Position numbers and translations under genes: made by a program. From Simplicispira psychrophila DSM 11588 (GTDB taxonomy: Bacteria; Pseudomonadota; Gammaproteobacteria; Burkholderiales; Burkholderiaceae_C): a stretch of 64,000 bases of DNA. Positions 40,072 to 49,804 of the stretch are shown piece after piece (the stretch's first letter is position 1; every line of letters starts with the position of its first letter). The stretch is from positions 62,001 to 126,000 of the forward strand of contig NZ_JHYS01000006.1 in assembly GCF_000688255.1 (NCBI RefSeq), given 5' to 3'. The notes under the pieces were generated by a model that was not told the DNA's origin, did not search any database, and saw only the letters and a list, made by a program, of their open reading frames with translations.

Positions 40072-40546
40072 GGACGCTTTCTTGGGTAAACCACAGTGGG
40101 CCGCAGTGGTGCGCAGCGTGTCATGCAAGCTCCCCGGTGCTGGCGCCAGACGGCAAGACCGGCTGTCGCCAACGCCCCAAAGAACATGCGATGCGGCGCT
40201 GCCGCACGGTGAACCGGTGTGCTGCACAGCACGTCGATGCAAAAAGGCACAATTTTAGTGCAGCAGGGCACGGTGTGTATCCAAGGCCCTGCGGCCAGCC
40301 ACGCTGACGGTGTCAGAGGCGCCCGCTTGAGCCCCGGCGGGCCAGATCTCTCTGGAGGGTATGCAGGGATATGAAATACAGGTCAAAATGGCCTCTAGAC
40401 CAATGAATATAAGCGCTTTTAGCTATATATTTTAATGTCCTGTGGCGCCAGCGCTGCAGCCGCTGCCAGTCGCGCTATGCTGGCACCAGACGCCCAACTG
40501 CGGCCTGGCAGGCCCCCCGAGTACGGGTGCCCTACGAAAGGAAGCC
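40072..40546. other. Intergenic region, ribB / response regulator
   Basis: These 475 bp separate divergent genes and hold no convincing gene. The part next to ribB is GC-rich. A dispersed repeat lies at 40379-40439, and the stretch 40370-40440 is the only A/T-rich part. I find no FMN riboswitch element and no promoter hexamers I would defend. Confidence 0.6.
40379..40439 (-). repeat. Dispersed repeat copy 8, upstream of response regulator
   Basis: On the minus strand: TTAAAATATATAGCT, AAAAGCGC, spacer, then GGTCTAGAGGCCATTTTGACC. It is one of the better-preserved copies and lies free between divergent genes. Confidence 0.75.
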
Positions 40547-41206
40547 ATGCGATTGCTGCTGGTCGAAGACGACACCATGATCGGTGAGACCGTGCAGGAC
40601 TTGCTGCGCGCCGAGCACTACGCCGTGGACTGGGTGCGCGACGGTGACGCCGCTGATACGGCGCTGCGCACGCAGACCTACGACCTGGTGCTGCTCGATT
40701 TGGGGCTGCCCCGGCGCGACGGTCTGGAGGTGCTGCGCGCCTTGCGTGCGCGCAAGAACCGCACGCCGGTGCTGGTGGCGACGGCGCGCGATGGCGTGGC
40801 GCAGCGCATCGCCGGGCTGGACGCCGGGGCGGACGATTACGTGCTCAAGCCGTATGACCTGGATGAACTGCTGGCGCGCATCCGCGCCCTGCTGCGCCGC
40901 GCCGCCGGGCGCGCCGAGCCGGTGTACGAGCACCGCGGTGTGAGCATTGCACCGGCCACGCGCGAGGCCAGCGTCAATGGCTCGCCGGTGCAGCTGTCGT
41001 CACGCGAATGGGCGGTGCTCGAACCTTTGCTGGCACGCCCCGGCAGTGTGCTGTCGCGCGCTCAGCTGGAAGAAAAGCTCTACGGTTGGGGCGAGGAAAT
41101 CAACAGCAACGCGGTTGAGGTCTATATCCACGGCCTGCGCAAAAAGCTGGGTGCCGAGCTGCTGCTGAACGTGCGCGGTGTCGGCTACATGGTGCCCAGG
41201 CAATGA
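40547..41206 (+). CDS. Response regulator, OmpR/QseB family
   Basis: A 219-aa regulator with a receiver domain (1-115; acidic E7-D8-D9, phospho-acceptor D51, K101) and a winged-helix output domain (about 125-217, ending NVRGVGYMV). The start at 40547 has GAAAGGAAG 2-5 nt upstream. It overlaps the kinase gene by ATGA. QseB-like regulators respond to varied signals, so the stimulus is not predictable. Confidence 0.9.
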   Translation: MRLLLVEDDTMIGETVQDLLRAEHYAVDWVRDGDAADTALRTQTYDLVLLDLGLPRRDGLEVLRALRARKNRTPVLVATARDGVAQRIAGLDAGADDYVLKPYDLDELLARIRALLRRAAGRAEPVYEHRGVSIAPATREASVNGSPVQLSSREWAVLEPLLARPGSVLSRAQLEEKLYGWGEEINSNAVEVYIHGLRKKLGAELLLNVRGVGYMVPRQ

Positions 41207-42594
41207 CGGCGCGGCGGCCCTGGCTGCCCCGTGCGCCGCGCTCGCTGCGTGTGCGTCTATTGTTGTTTCTGCTGGGTACGGTGCTGCTGTCGGCGCTGTT
41301 GCAGGGCGCTCTGGCGTATCGCAGCGCGCTGGCCGAGGCCGATGTGCTGTTTGACTACCAGATGCAGCAAATGGCCTTGGCCCTGCGTGCCGGCCTGCCA
41401 GTCAACGCCACCGGGCTGGCTGCCGAAGGGCGCGGCGAAGAGGGGGACCCGGAGTTTGTGGTGCAGGTCTGGAGCAACGAGGGGCTGCGGATTTTTGAAT
41501 CGGCGTTTGGCACCACGCTGCCGCAGGTGGCGGTGCTGGGTTTTACCAAGGTGCATACGCACGGTCAGGACTACCGCGTTTTCTCCTTGCAGACCCGTGC
41601 GCAGGTGATCCAGGTAGCGCAGGCCATGGTGGTGCGCCAAGCCATGGCGCGCACGCTGGCCTGGCGCACCATGGCCCCGGTGGCGCTGATGGTGCCGCTG
41701 CTGGTACTGGCGGTGTGGTGGGTGGTCGGGTCTTCGCTGGCGCCGGTCGAACGCGTGCGCCGCCAGCTGGCGCAGCGGCGTGCGCCCGACCTCGGGCCGG
41801 TGATGGCAGAAGACCTGCCTGACGAAGTGCAGCCGCTGGTGCAAGAGCTCAATCTGCTGTTCTTGCGCGTGCAGCAGGCCTTTGTGGCACAGCAGAATTT
41901 TGTTGCCGACGCCGCACACGAACTGCGTTCGCCGCTGGCGGCGCTCAAGCTGCAAGTGCAAGGCCTGCAGCGCGCCGCCGATGCCGACACGCGCCACGTC
42001 GCTGTGGCGCGCCTGTCGGCCGGCATTGACCGCGCCGCCCGTCTGGTCGAACAACTGCTGGAGCTGGCGCGCCACGAAGCCAGTGCGGCGGCGGGCGCGC
42101 CGCTGCACGCCGTGCCGCTGTTGGAGGTAGTGCAGTGGGCACTGGCCGATGCGGCGCCGGCCGCCCAGGCGCGCCAGATCGACTTGGGCCTGGGCACGGC
42201 AGACGCAGCGAGCGTGCCGGGTCAGCCTGAGGCGCTGCGCATTTTGCTGCGCAACCTGCTGGACAACGCCCTCAAATACACGCCGCCGGGAGGCCGTGTC
42301 GATGTGCACCTTGACGCAGCGCCAGACGCGGTGACGCTGGCGGTCGAGGACAGCGGCCCGGGCATTGCGCCCTCAGAGCGCACGCGCGTGCTGGATCGTT
42401 TTTACCGCGTGCCCGACGCTCCAGCCGCTGCTGGCAGCGGCCTGGGGCTGGCCATCGTGCGCTCGATTGCGCAGCAGCATGGCGCCGCGTTGTTGCTGGA
42501 TGCCTCGCCACAGCTGGGCGGCTTGCGCGTGCGCCTGCAGTTTGCGCCGCCCTCGCAGCCGGTACCGGCACTGCCGGCTGCGGGGGCGGCATGA
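41203..42594 (+). CDS. Sensor histidine kinase, QseC-like
   Basis: A 463-aa inner-membrane kinase with two helices (about 18-38 and 160-185) around a periplasmic sensor domain. A HAMP-like linker and dimerisation domain follow, with the phospho-His in FVADAAHELRSPL, then the ATPase domain with N box NLLDNALKYTPPGG, G1 box DSGPGI and G2 box GSGLGLAIV. It overlaps its regulator (ATGA) and the downstream cls gene (ATGA), so the three are translationally linked. Confidence 0.9.
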   Translation: MTARRPWLPRAPRSLRVRLLLFLLGTVLLSALLQGALAYRSALAEADVLFDYQMQQMALALRAGLPVNATGLAAEGRGEEGDPEFVVQVWSNEGLRIFESAFGTTLPQVAVLGFTKVHTHGQDYRVFSLQTRAQVIQVAQAMVVRQAMARTLAWRTMAPVALMVPLLVLAVWWVVGSSLAPVERVRRQLAQRRAPDLGPVMAEDLPDEVQPLVQELNLLFLRVQQAFVAQQNFVADAAHELRSPLAALKLQVQGLQRAADADTRHVAVARLSAGIDRAARLVEQLLELARHEASAAAGAPLHAVPLLEVVQWALADAAPAAQARQIDLGLGTADAASVPGQPEALRILLRNLLDNALKYTPPGGRVDVHLDAAPDAVTLAVEDSGPGIAPSERTRVLDRFYRVPDAPAAAGSGLGLAIVRSIAQQHGAALLLDASPQLGGLRVRLQFAPPSQPVPALPAAGAA

Positions 42595-43991
42595 CGCGGC
42601 TGGCGCTGCTCTCGGGCCTGGGCCATGCACTGCTGGTGGCGGCCAGTTTGCTGGTGTATGTGCTGGCCACGCGCATTGGCCACCAATACCGCCATCCGTC
42701 GGCGGCACTGGCCTGGGTGTTGGGCATGGTGGCCTTTCCGTATGTCACGCTGCCGTTGTTTCTGTTCTTTGGCACGCGCAAATACGCCCGTCCGCCGCGC
42801 CACCGTTTTGCGTCCGAGCCTTTGTCCGCCGCGGTGCCGACCGGTGCGCCGCCCTGGGCTACGCGCTTGCTTGCCGGCATGGAGTTGGCGCCGGCCGAGC
42901 GCAATGGCCCGATCACCTTCCAGGAGGACGGCGTTGCCTCGTTGCAGGCGCTGCTGGATTTGATCGATTCGGCCGAGCACACGCTGGAGTTGGGCACTTT
43001 CCTGTATGGCAACGACGCCGTCGGTCGCACCATCACAGCGGCGTTAGTGCGTTGCGTGCAACGCGGTGTCACCACCCGGCTGCTGCTGGATGCGGTGGGC
43101 AGCTTCCAGACGCCCCGGCGCCAATTGCACCAGTGGCTGCGCGCGGGGGTGCGGGTGCGCCGCTTCATGCCGCTGCTGCGCAACCCCCTGCGCGGGCGCA
43201 CCAATCTGCGCAACCACCGCAAGGTGGCGGTGGCCGATGGCGTGCGGCTGTGGAGCGGCGGGCGCAACCTGGCGGTGGAGTATTTCACCGGGGATACGGG
43301 CCAGAGCGCCTGGATTGATTTGAGTTTTGTCGTGCATGGACCGCTGGCAGCGCAGGCGCAGGCGCAGTTCCGTGCCGACTGGCACACCGCCGGCGGGCGC
43401 CCTTTGCGTTTCAACCGTGTGCCGCTGTTGCCCGATGCTGGCGCACCGGCGCAGGGCGCGCTGGTGCAGTGGGTGCCCAGCGGCCCTGACCATGCCGACG
43501 ACACGGTGCACGCCTTGCTGATGTCGGGCGCCTACCAGGCGCAGCAGCGCATCCGCGCCGTGACGCCGTACTTTGTCCCGGACGACGCTCTGCTCGACGC
43601 CTGGTGTCTGGCGTGTCGGCGCGGTGTGCAGGTCAGCGTGCTGCTGCCAGCACGCTCCAACCACCGCCTGGCCGATTGGGCGCGTGAGCGGGCGCTGCGC
43701 CAACTGGTCGCTGCCGGTGTGCAGGTGTGGCTGGCGCCCGGCATGTTGCACGCCAAGGCGGTAGTGATGGACGAGGAGCTGGCGCTGTGCGGCTCACTGA
43801 ACCTGGATGGACGCAGTCTGTTTTTGAACTACGAATCGATGGCGGCGTTTTATGGCGCCACCGAAGTGCAATGGCTGAGCGATTGGTTTGATCGCCAGAT
43901 GGCGCAGGCTGTGCCCTATCACGCGCGCCGGCCTTCGTGGCTGCGCGATATTTTTGAAGGCGTGGTGCGGGCGGTGGCGTTTCAGTTGTGA
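42591..43991 (+). CDS. cls: Cardiolipin synthase / phospholipase D family
   Basis: A 466-aa membrane enzyme with two N-terminal helices (about 5-27 and 38-60) and two PLD domains. The HKD motifs are complete: NHRKVAVAD and LHAKAVVMD. It joins two phosphatidylglycerols into cardiolipin, or uses phosphatidylethanolamine as in some Cls classes. The 4-bp overlap with the kinase suggests the two-component system may sense or control membrane lipid state; that link is inference. Confidence 0.88.
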   Translation: MTRLALLSGLGHALLVAASLLVYVLATRIGHQYRHPSAALAWVLGMVAFPYVTLPLFLFFGTRKYARPPRHRFASEPLSAAVPTGAPPWATRLLAGMELAPAERNGPITFQEDGVASLQALLDLIDSAEHTLELGTFLYGNDAVGRTITAALVRCVQRGVTTRLLLDAVGSFQTPRRQLHQWLRAGVRVRRFMPLLRNPLRGRTNLRNHRKVAVADGVRLWSGGRNLAVEYFTGDTGQSAWIDLSFVVHGPLAAQAQAQFRADWHTAGGRPLRFNRVPLLPDAGAPAQGALVQWVPSGPDHADDTVHALLMSGAYQAQQRIRAVTPYFVPDDALLDAWCLACRRGVQVSVLLPARSNHRLADWARERALRQLVAAGVQVWLAPGMLHAKAVVMDEELALCGSLNLDGRSLFLNYESMAAFYGATEVQWLSDWFDRQMAQAVPYHARRPSWLRDIFEGVVRAVAFQL

Positions 43992-44030
43992 CGAGATTTT
44001 CCCCGCCGGTGCACCGGCCATAAATAGCAG

Positions 44031-44080
44031 TGTTTTATGGCTCAAGCCCTTATCCAGTCAGCGCTTACAGCTATAAAAAA
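44031..44080 (-). repeat. Dispersed repeat copy 9, cls/trpS
   Basis: On the minus strand: TTTTTTATAGCTGTAAGCGC, spacer, then AAGGGCTTGAGCC. The T run at its start serves as the tail of the trpS terminator. Confidence 0.7.
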
Positions 44081-44098
44081 GAGCGCCTGGGCGCTCTT
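44075..44098 (-). terminator. Terminator after trpS
   Basis: AAGAGCGCC (44079-44087) pairs with GGCGCTCTT (44090-44098) and is followed on the minus strand by TTTTTT, which belongs to a dispersed repeat. The same stem lies about 90 bp downstream of cls on the other strand, but there without a T run. Confidence 0.75.
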
Positions 44099-44119
44099 GT
44101 CAGGGCGGCTGCAGTGCGC

Positions 44120-45421
44120 TCAGGTGGCCGCTGCGTCGGCCAGGATTTGCAGTGCGTCGCTGACATCGCTGGCGGACACGCCTTCGGTTAGCTGCAGGTG
44201 GGCGGCGCTGTCTTGCCATGCCGCCGGTGCGGCTTGTTGCAGTTGGGCAATGGCTTGGCCTGCGGCCTTGGGGGCGTCAAAGCCGGTACTTTGCAGCAGC
44301 AGACGGCCTTCGGCTGAGACCAGCTTGAAGTAGAACTTGCCGTCTTGCTCGCGGTACTGCTTGAATGCGGGCAGGGCGGTTTTGCTGGTTTTGGCCGCTT
44401 TGGGGGTGGCCACCTGTACCAGACTGCGCAGGCCGACGGCAGTGCGCAACTCGCGCAAAAACGGTGTGGCCAGGGCACGCGCACGCTCGGCGCCGGCCAG
44501 CAGGGTCTGCTCGATGTGCGCCGGGTTCTGGATCAGTTCCTGGTATTGCGCACGCATCGGGGCGATCACCCCATCGACACGCTCCAGCAGCAACTGTTTG
44601 GCATCGCCCCAGGCCATGCCGTCGGCGTATTGCTGGCGCAGGGCGGCAGTTTCGTCGCTGCTGGCAAAGGCCTGGTAGATCTGGAACAGCGCTGAGCCTT
44701 CGGTGTCTTTGGGCTCGCCCGGCGCGCGCGAGTCGGTGACGATGCCGCCAATCAGCTTGCGCAATTGTTCGCGGCTGCTGAACAACGGGATGGTGTTGTC
44801 GTAGCTCTTGCTCATCTTGCGCCCGTCTAGGCCGGGCAGCGTGGCCACATGCTCGTCCACCGCCGCTTCGGGCAGCACGAAGTGCTCGCCATACAGGTGG
44901 TTGAAGCTGGCGCCCATGTCGCGCGCCATTTCAATGTGCTGGATCTGGTCGCGCCCCACGGGCACTTGGTGCGCCTTGAACAGCAAGATGTCGGCGGCCA
45001 TCAGTACCGGGTACATGAACAACCCAGCGGTCACGCCGTCGTCGCCATCGCGACCAGCGGCTTGATTTTTGTCTTGCGAGGCCTTGTAGGCGTGCGCGCG
45101 GTTGAGCAGGCCCTTGCCGGTGACGCAGGTCAGCAGCCAGGTCAGCTCCGGGATTTCAGGAATGTCGGACTGGCGGTAAAACGCTACCCGCTCCGGGTCC
45201 AGACCGGCGGCCAGCCAGCTGGCCGCAATCTCCAGTGTCGAGCGCTGGATGCGCGCCGGGTCTTCGCACTTGATCAGGGCGTGGTAGTCGGCCAGAAAAT
45301 AAAAACTCTCCACCCCCGGCGTTTGGCTGGCGGCGACAGAGGGGCGAATGGAGCCGACAAAATTGCCCAGATGGGGCGTGCCGGTGGTGGTGATGCCGGT
45401 GAGGTAGCGCGTGGTGCTCAT
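44120..45421 (-). CDS. trpS: Tryptophanyl-tRNA synthetase with C-terminal extension
   Basis: A 433-aa class I synthetase. The ATP-site motif GTPHLGN lies at 14-20 (HIGH equivalent) and KMSKS at 202-206. The catalytic and anticodon-binding parts end near residue 335, the normal length of bacterial TrpRS. Residues 336-433 are extra: a Lys/Ala linker, then a compact domain with GKFYFKLVSAEGRLLLQSTGF that resembles the YegP/DUF1508 repeat, then a helical tail. The start at 45421 begins the conserved N-terminus; a 9-codon longer frame lacks support. Confidence 0.93.
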   Translation of the reverse strand: MSTTRYLTGITTTGTPHLGNFVGSIRPSVAASQTPGVESFYFLADYHALIKCEDPARIQRSTLEIAASWLAAGLDPERVAFYRQSDIPEIPELTWLLTCVTGKGLLNRAHAYKASQDKNQAAGRDGDDGVTAGLFMYPVLMAADILLFKAHQVPVGRDQIQHIEMARDMGASFNHLYGEHFVLPEAAVDEHVATLPGLDGRKMSKSYDNTIPLFSSREQLRKLIGGIVTDSRAPGEPKDTEGSALFQIYQAFASSDETAALRQQYADGMAWGDAKQLLLERVDGVIAPMRAQYQELIQNPAHIEQTLLAGAERARALATPFLRELRTAVGLRSLVQVATPKAAKTSKTALPAFKQYREQDGKFYFKLVSAEGRLLLQSTGFDAPKAAGQAIAQLQQAAPAAWQDSAAHLQLTEGVSASDVSDALQILADAAAT

Positions 45422-45497
45422 GAAAACAGGATCTGAAGGGGTCTGCAAAAAAAATCAGCAAGAACGGCCAGGGGCCAGCGTCAAGCCAGCGTAAAAA

Positions 45498-46175
45498 CTA
45501 GCGCAACAAGGTGGCCAGCGGGCTCATCAGCAGGCTCAGTGCGCCGTAGCCCAGCGACATCAGCGGGCGCAGCCACAGTGTGCTGACGACGCCGGCCAGC
45601 ACCAGCGCCATGACGATGAAAAAGCCCCAGGGCTCGATGCGCGACACCAGTTGTGCCTGCTTCCACGGCAGCAGGCCGACCAGAATACGCCCACCGTCCA
45701 GCGGTGGCAGCGGAAACAGGTTGAACGCCCACATCACCAGATTGACCAGCACACCGCCCTGCGCCATCTTGATGAAAAACGGCTCCTGCACGCCCATGCC
45801 GATCAGCAACACCAGCATCAGCGCCCAAAAAACAGCCTGGGCAAAGTTCGATGCCGGCCCGGCCAGGGCGACCCAGACCATGTCGCGCTTGGGATTGCGC
45901 AGGTTGTCAAAATTGACTGGCACCGGCTTGGCGTAGCCAAACAGAAAGGCGCCCGAAGTGGCGAAGTACAGAATCAGCGGCATCAAGATGGTGCCGACCG
46001 GGTCAATGTGCTTGAGCGGGTTGAGGGTGACACGACCGAGCCGGTAGGCCGTGTTGTCGCCATAGTGGCGCGCAGCATAGCCATGGGCGGCTTCATGCAC
46101 GGTAATGGCAAACAACACCGGCAAGGTGTAGATCAGAACGGTTTGGATGAGATGAGAGATGTCCACCGGCGGCAT
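45498..46175 (-). CDS. Site-2-protease family M50 metalloprotease
   Basis: A 225-aa membrane protease with about six helices. The zinc motif HEAAH is at 27-31 (in ITVHEAAHGY) and the third ligand Asp is in NLFPLPPLDGGRI. It lacks a PDZ domain, as in the short FtsH-unrelated SREBP-type M50 group. Substrates are unknown. It lies 46 bp after the yciO-like gene on the same strand and before trpS. Confidence 0.85.
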   Translation of the reverse strand: MPPVDISHLIQTVLIYTLPVLFAITVHEAAHGYAARHYGDNTAYRLGRVTLNPLKHIDPVGTILMPLILYFATSGAFLFGYAKPVPVNFDNLRNPKRDMVWVALAGPASNFAQAVFWALMLVLLIGMGVQEPFFIKMAQGGVLVNLVMWAFNLFPLPPLDGGRILVGLLPWKQAQLVSRIEPWGFFIVMALVLAGVVSTLWLRPLMSLGYGALSLLMSPLATLLR

Positions 46176-46221
46176 TGTCGCATTGCCTTTGGCGCTGCGC
46201 TGACACTGTCTTCAAACGTGT

Positions 46222-46857
46222 TTACAGACCCAGCGCCGACAGGCTGCCGCCCCCTTCGCGCAACACCAGCGGATCGCCACCGTTGTCCATGGGCGTCAGA
46301 TCAATGACAGTGGTGGGTTGGAGCGGGCAGGCGCCGGCATCAAGGATGCCGTCAATCAGGCGTTCGTAGCGGCTGCGGATGTCCTGCGCGTCGTTCAGCG
46401 GCTCGGTCTCGCCGGCCGGAATCAGCGTCGTCGCCAGCAGCGGGCCGCCGTGCAGCTCCAGCAGCATTTGCAGACCCTTGCGGTCGGGCACGCGCAGGCC
46501 GATGGTTTTGCGCGACGGATGGCTCAGGCGCCGCGGCACTTCCTTGGAGGCTTCCAGAATGAAGGTGTACGGCCCCGGCGTGGCCAGTTTCAGCAGACGA
46601 AACTGCCGGTTATCGACACGTGCGTAGTTGGCCAGCTCCGACAGGTCGCGGCACAACAGTGTCAGGTGGTGTTTTTCGTCCACCTGGCGGATGCGGCGCA
46701 GCCGGTCCACGGCGGCCTTGTTATCCAACTGGCACACCAGGGCGTAGCTGGAGTCGGTGGGTACGGCCAGGATGGCGCCCTTTTGCAGCAGCGCAGCAGC
46801 TTGCTTGAGCAGGCGCGGCTGTGGGTTATCAGGGTAGATTTCAAAAAGCTGTGCCAT
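46222..46857 (-). CDS. Sua5/YciO/YrdC family protein (YciO type)
   Basis: A 211-aa YrdC-domain protein. Nucleotide-binding blocks are AVPTDSSYALVCQLDNKAAV (start), KHHLTLLCRDLSEL, and ATPGPYTFILEASKEVPRRL (start). YrdC/Sua5 proteins make threonylcarbamoyl-AMP for tRNA t6A; the YciO branch is related, but its role is less certain, and the sequence fits YciO better. It lies in a run PHP phosphatase-yciO-M50-trpS on one strand. Confidence 0.85.
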   Translation of the reverse strand: MAQLFEIYPDNPQPRLLKQAAALLQKGAILAVPTDSSYALVCQLDNKAAVDRLRRIRQVDEKHHLTLLCRDLSELANYARVDNRQFRLLKLATPGPYTFILEASKEVPRRLSHPSRKTIGLRVPDRKGLQMLLELHGGPLLATTLIPAGETEPLNDAQDIRSRYERLIDGILDAGACPLQPTTVIDLTPMDNGGDPLVLREGGGSLSALGL

Positions 46858-46882
46858 GGCCTGCAGTCGTCAGATGTTGTTG

Positions 46883-47746
46883 TTAAGGTGCGTGTTGGAT
46901 GCGCTCGGCCAGCAACTCCCACACTGGCGTGACCCCACTGGGCAGGGGCGGCAGGCTACCCAGATCGGTGTGCGATTCATCCGGGCTGTGAAAGTCGCTG
47001 CCGCGCGATGCGGCCAGGCCAAATTCGCGCGCCATGTCGGCGTACTCGGCATATTCCGCCACTGAGTGGCTGCCGGTCACCACTTCCACCCCCTGACCAC
47101 CGTGCTGTTTGAACTCCGAGAACAGGGCAAATTCTTCGTTCGCTGTCAGCCGGTAGCGCGCCGGGTGCGCAATTACCGCCATGCCGCCGGCCTGCGTGAT
47201 CCAGCGCACTGTATCGCCCAGAGCCGCCCAGCGGTGCGGCACAAAGCCAGGTTTGCCCTCGATAAGGTACTTGCGAAATACCTCGCCGGTGTCTTTGCAC
47301 ACCTTGGCGTCGATCAGGAAACGGGCAAAGTGCGTGCGCGAGATCAATTCTGGGTTACTGACATATTTCAGTGCGCCTTCATAGGCGCCGCCGATACCGA
47401 CGCGGGCCAGGTCTTGCGCCATCTCTTGTGCGCGGGTGTCGCGCCCGCCCCGGGTGGCGGCCAGGCCTTGCGCCAAGGCGGCGTTGTTGGCATCAAACCC
47501 CAGCCCGACGATATGGACAGTGGTGTTGGCAAATGAGACAGAAATTTCGGTGCCGGTCAAGTAGTCCATGGCGTGCGCTTGCGCCGCCGCCGCCGCACGC
47601 TGCTGGCCGCCAATTTCGTCGTGGTCGGTCAAGGCCCACAGCTGCACGCCATTGCGCTGGGCGCGGGCCGCCAGTGCTTCGGGCGTCAAGGTGCCGTCTG
47701 ACACGACAGAGTGGCAGTGCAGGTCGGCGTTGAGAGAGGTAGGCAC
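46883..47746 (-). CDS. PHP-domain phosphatase / RNase AM (YciV-like)
   Basis: A 287-aa PHP-fold metal-dependent phosphoesterase. The metal motifs are DLHCHSVVSDG (residues 8-18), LTDHDE, the internal AHP of VIAHPARY, and GSDFHSPDE near the C-terminus. The E. coli homologue YciV acts on 3',5'-bisphosphonucleotides and matures rRNA 5' ends. Translation starts with GTG. It is divergent from the chemoreceptor gene and upstream of the yciO-like gene, matching the yciV-yciO linkage in E. coli. Confidence 0.88.
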   Translation of the reverse strand: MPTSLNADLHCHSVVSDGTLTPEALAARAQRNGVQLWALTDHDEIGGQQRAAAAAQAHAMDYLTGTEISVSFANTTVHIVGLGFDANNAALAQGLAATRGGRDTRAQEMAQDLARVGIGGAYEGALKYVSNPELISRTHFARFLIDAKVCKDTGEVFRKYLIEGKPGFVPHRWAALGDTVRWITQAGGMAVIAHPARYRLTANEEFALFSEFKQHGGQGVEVVTGSHSVAEYAEYADMAREFGLAASRGSDFHSPDESHTDLGSLPPLPSGVTPVWELLAERIQHAP

Positions 47747-47923
47747 GCCTGGATTGTAGGTCGCAGGGGCAGGGTTTGCCGCGCCACGATGACACGGGGG
47801 TGGGTCTCTACCAACAAGAAAATAAGTGTTTTATGTGTAAGATAAATGTAATTAAAAGTTCTGCGCACGCATAAGCTCACCTGAAAAAAGCAGGCGTTGG
47901 CAGTTTATTTTTTGAAAGCAACC

Positions 47924-49792
47924 ATGAATTTCAACAACATCCCTGTCGCGCACAAGCTGTGGGCGATCATTCTGGGTCTGATGCTGACCTTGCTGGGTTT
48001 GGGATCGGGCCTTTTCTATTTCGTTGAAAAAACCGGCGATGACGTCGCTCAAACCATCCAGTTCAACGAAGACCGCATCTCTTTGGCACTGCGCTGGAAG
48101 GGTCTGAGCCAGCTGAACATCGAGCGCGCCTACGTCATTGCAGTCTCCAGCGATGATGAATTGATCTTGCATACCCAGACGCTGGTCGAAGCCAGCCAGA
48201 AAGATGTCGCTGCGCTGCAAAAGCAACTCGAAGCGGCGGCTTTTTCCGAGCAGGACAAGGAGCTGCTGGCGCGCATGAATGGGCAGCGCCAGCAGATGCG
48301 CGAATTCAGCCTCAAGGCCCAGGACGCGCGGCAGGCCGGCGGCATGGAAGGTGCGGTGCAAATCATTCAAGAAAAATTCAAACCCGTGGCGGTGCAATAC
48401 GCAGCGTCCCAGGACACTTTCGTGCAATTGCAGGAAGGTCAGCGCGACCAAGCCAAGCTCGCTGGTGATCGCCAGCGCACCCTGGCCCACTGGATAGGTG
48501 CGGGGTTGGCATCGGTGCTGCTGATACTTGGTATGTTGCTGGCCACGCTGTTGGTGCGTTCCATCACGCGGCCGCTGCAGCGCGCGGTTGAGCTGACCGA
48601 TCACATTGCCGCGGGCGACCTGACCGCCAGCGCCCACGACGACCGCAAGGACGAGCTGGGCCATCTGCTGCGCTCGCTGTCGGCCATGGCGGCGCGCCTG
48701 CGCGGCGTAGTGGGAGAGGTGCGCTCGGGGGTGGAATCAGTGTCCACCGCCTCGACGCAAATTGCCATGGGCAACCAAGACTTGTCGGCACGCACTGAGC
48801 AAACGGCCGCCAATCTACAAGAAACCGCTGCCAGCATGGAGCAACTCACTGCGACCGTGACCCAGTCTGCCGACACCGCACGCCAGGCCAATCAGCTCGC
48901 CGGTACTGCTGCGCAAGCCGCCACGCGCGGCGGCGAGGTGGTCGGGCAAGTGGTGGCCAGCATGGAGCAGATCACCAGCAGCTCGCGCAAGATCGCCGAC
49001 ATCATCAGCGTCATTGACTCGATTGCCTTTCAGACCAACATCTTGGCCTTGAACGCCGCTGTTGAAGCAGCACGCGCGGGCGAGCAGGGACGCGGTTTCG
49101 CCGTCGTTGCCAGCGAAGTGCGCAGTCTGGCTGGGCGCTCGGCCGATGCGGCCAAAGAGATCAAGGCGCTCATCAACGCCTCAGTGCAGAACGTCGAATC
49201 AGGCTCGCAGCAGGTGGCGCAGGCCGGCGCCAGCATGACCGAGATCGTCAGCAGTGTGCAGCGCGTCAGCGATCTGATCGGCGAGATCACCGCTGCTGCC
49301 ACCGAGCAGCGCGACGGCATTTCGCAGGTCAACCAGGCGGTGACCAACCTCGATCAGATGACCCAGCAAAACGCCGCGCTGGTGGAGGAGTCCACCGCCG
49401 CTGCCACCGCCATGCGCGACCAGGCCCAGCATCTGGCGCAGGTGGTGTCGGTCTTCAATGTCGGTGCCGGCACAGTGACAGCTCCTGTGACCGATGCCGC
49501 CCTAGCGCGCACGCGGCTCACTTCAGCCAAAGCCGCATCGTCCTCAGCTTCCCCAGCGCCGCGCGCACTGCAGTCCAGGCCCCAAGTTGCTGTCCCCGCC
49601 CCTCCTGCAGGCACCTTGGTTGCGCCGCCCCGGACGGTACCCAGCCGCCCCGCCGTTGCCGCGCCGAGCACCCAACGTGCGACTGCGGCGCCCGTCGCCC
49701 ACCGCACCGCCGCTGTACCGCGCTTGCCGTCAGCGACATCATCCCGGCCCTCGGTGGTGGCGGCGGCGGACGACGACTGGGAAAGCTTTTGA
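47924..49792 (+). CDS. Methyl-accepting chemotaxis protein
   Basis: A 622-aa chemoreceptor. It has TM1 (about 12-34), a four-helix-bundle periplasmic sensor (about 36-188), TM2 (about 190-212), a HAMP domain (about 213-265) and a signalling domain whose tip reads [22 protein letters not shown] long Ala/Pro/Ser-rich linker (about 515-610) leads to a C-terminal DDWESF, which matches the CheR/CheB-docking pentapeptide pattern xWxxF. GAAAG lies 5 nt before the ATG at 47924. No che genes are nearby. The ligand is unknown. Confidence 0.93.
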   Translation: MNFNNIPVAHKLWAIILGLMLTLLGLGSGLFYFVEKTGDDVAQTIQFNEDRISLALRWKGLSQLNIERAYVIAVSSDDELILHTQTLVEASQKDVAALQKQLEAAAFSEQDKELLARMNGQRQQMREFSLKAQDARQAGGMEGAVQIIQEKFKPVAVQYAASQDTFVQLQEGQRDQAKLAGDRQRTLAHWIGAGLASVLLILGMLLATLLVRSITRPLQRAVELTDHIAAGDLTASAHDDRKDELGHLLRSLSAMAARLRGVVGEVRSGVESVSTASTQIAMGNQDLSARTEQTAANLQETAASMEQLTATVTQSADTARQANQLAGTAAQAATRGGEVVGQVVASMEQITSSSRKIADIISVIDSIAFQTNILALNAAVEAARAGEQGRGFAVVASEVRSLAGRSADAAKEIKALINASVQNVESGSQQVAQAGASMTEIVSSVQRVSDLIGEITAAATEQRDGISQVNQAVTNLDQMTQQNAALVEESTAAATAMRDQAQHLAQVVSVFNVGAGTVTAPVTDAALARTRLTSAKAASSSASPAPRALQSRPQVAVPAPPAGTLVAPPRTVPSRPAVAAPSTQRATAAPVAHRTAAVPRLPSATSSRPSVVAAADDDWESF

Positions 49793-49804
49793 TTCCGTAG
49801 CCAT

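Noticed and set aside
40072-40546. FMN riboswitch upstream of ribB
   Set aside because: The conserved GGGGCGAAATTCCCCACCGG-like core is not present on the minus strand.
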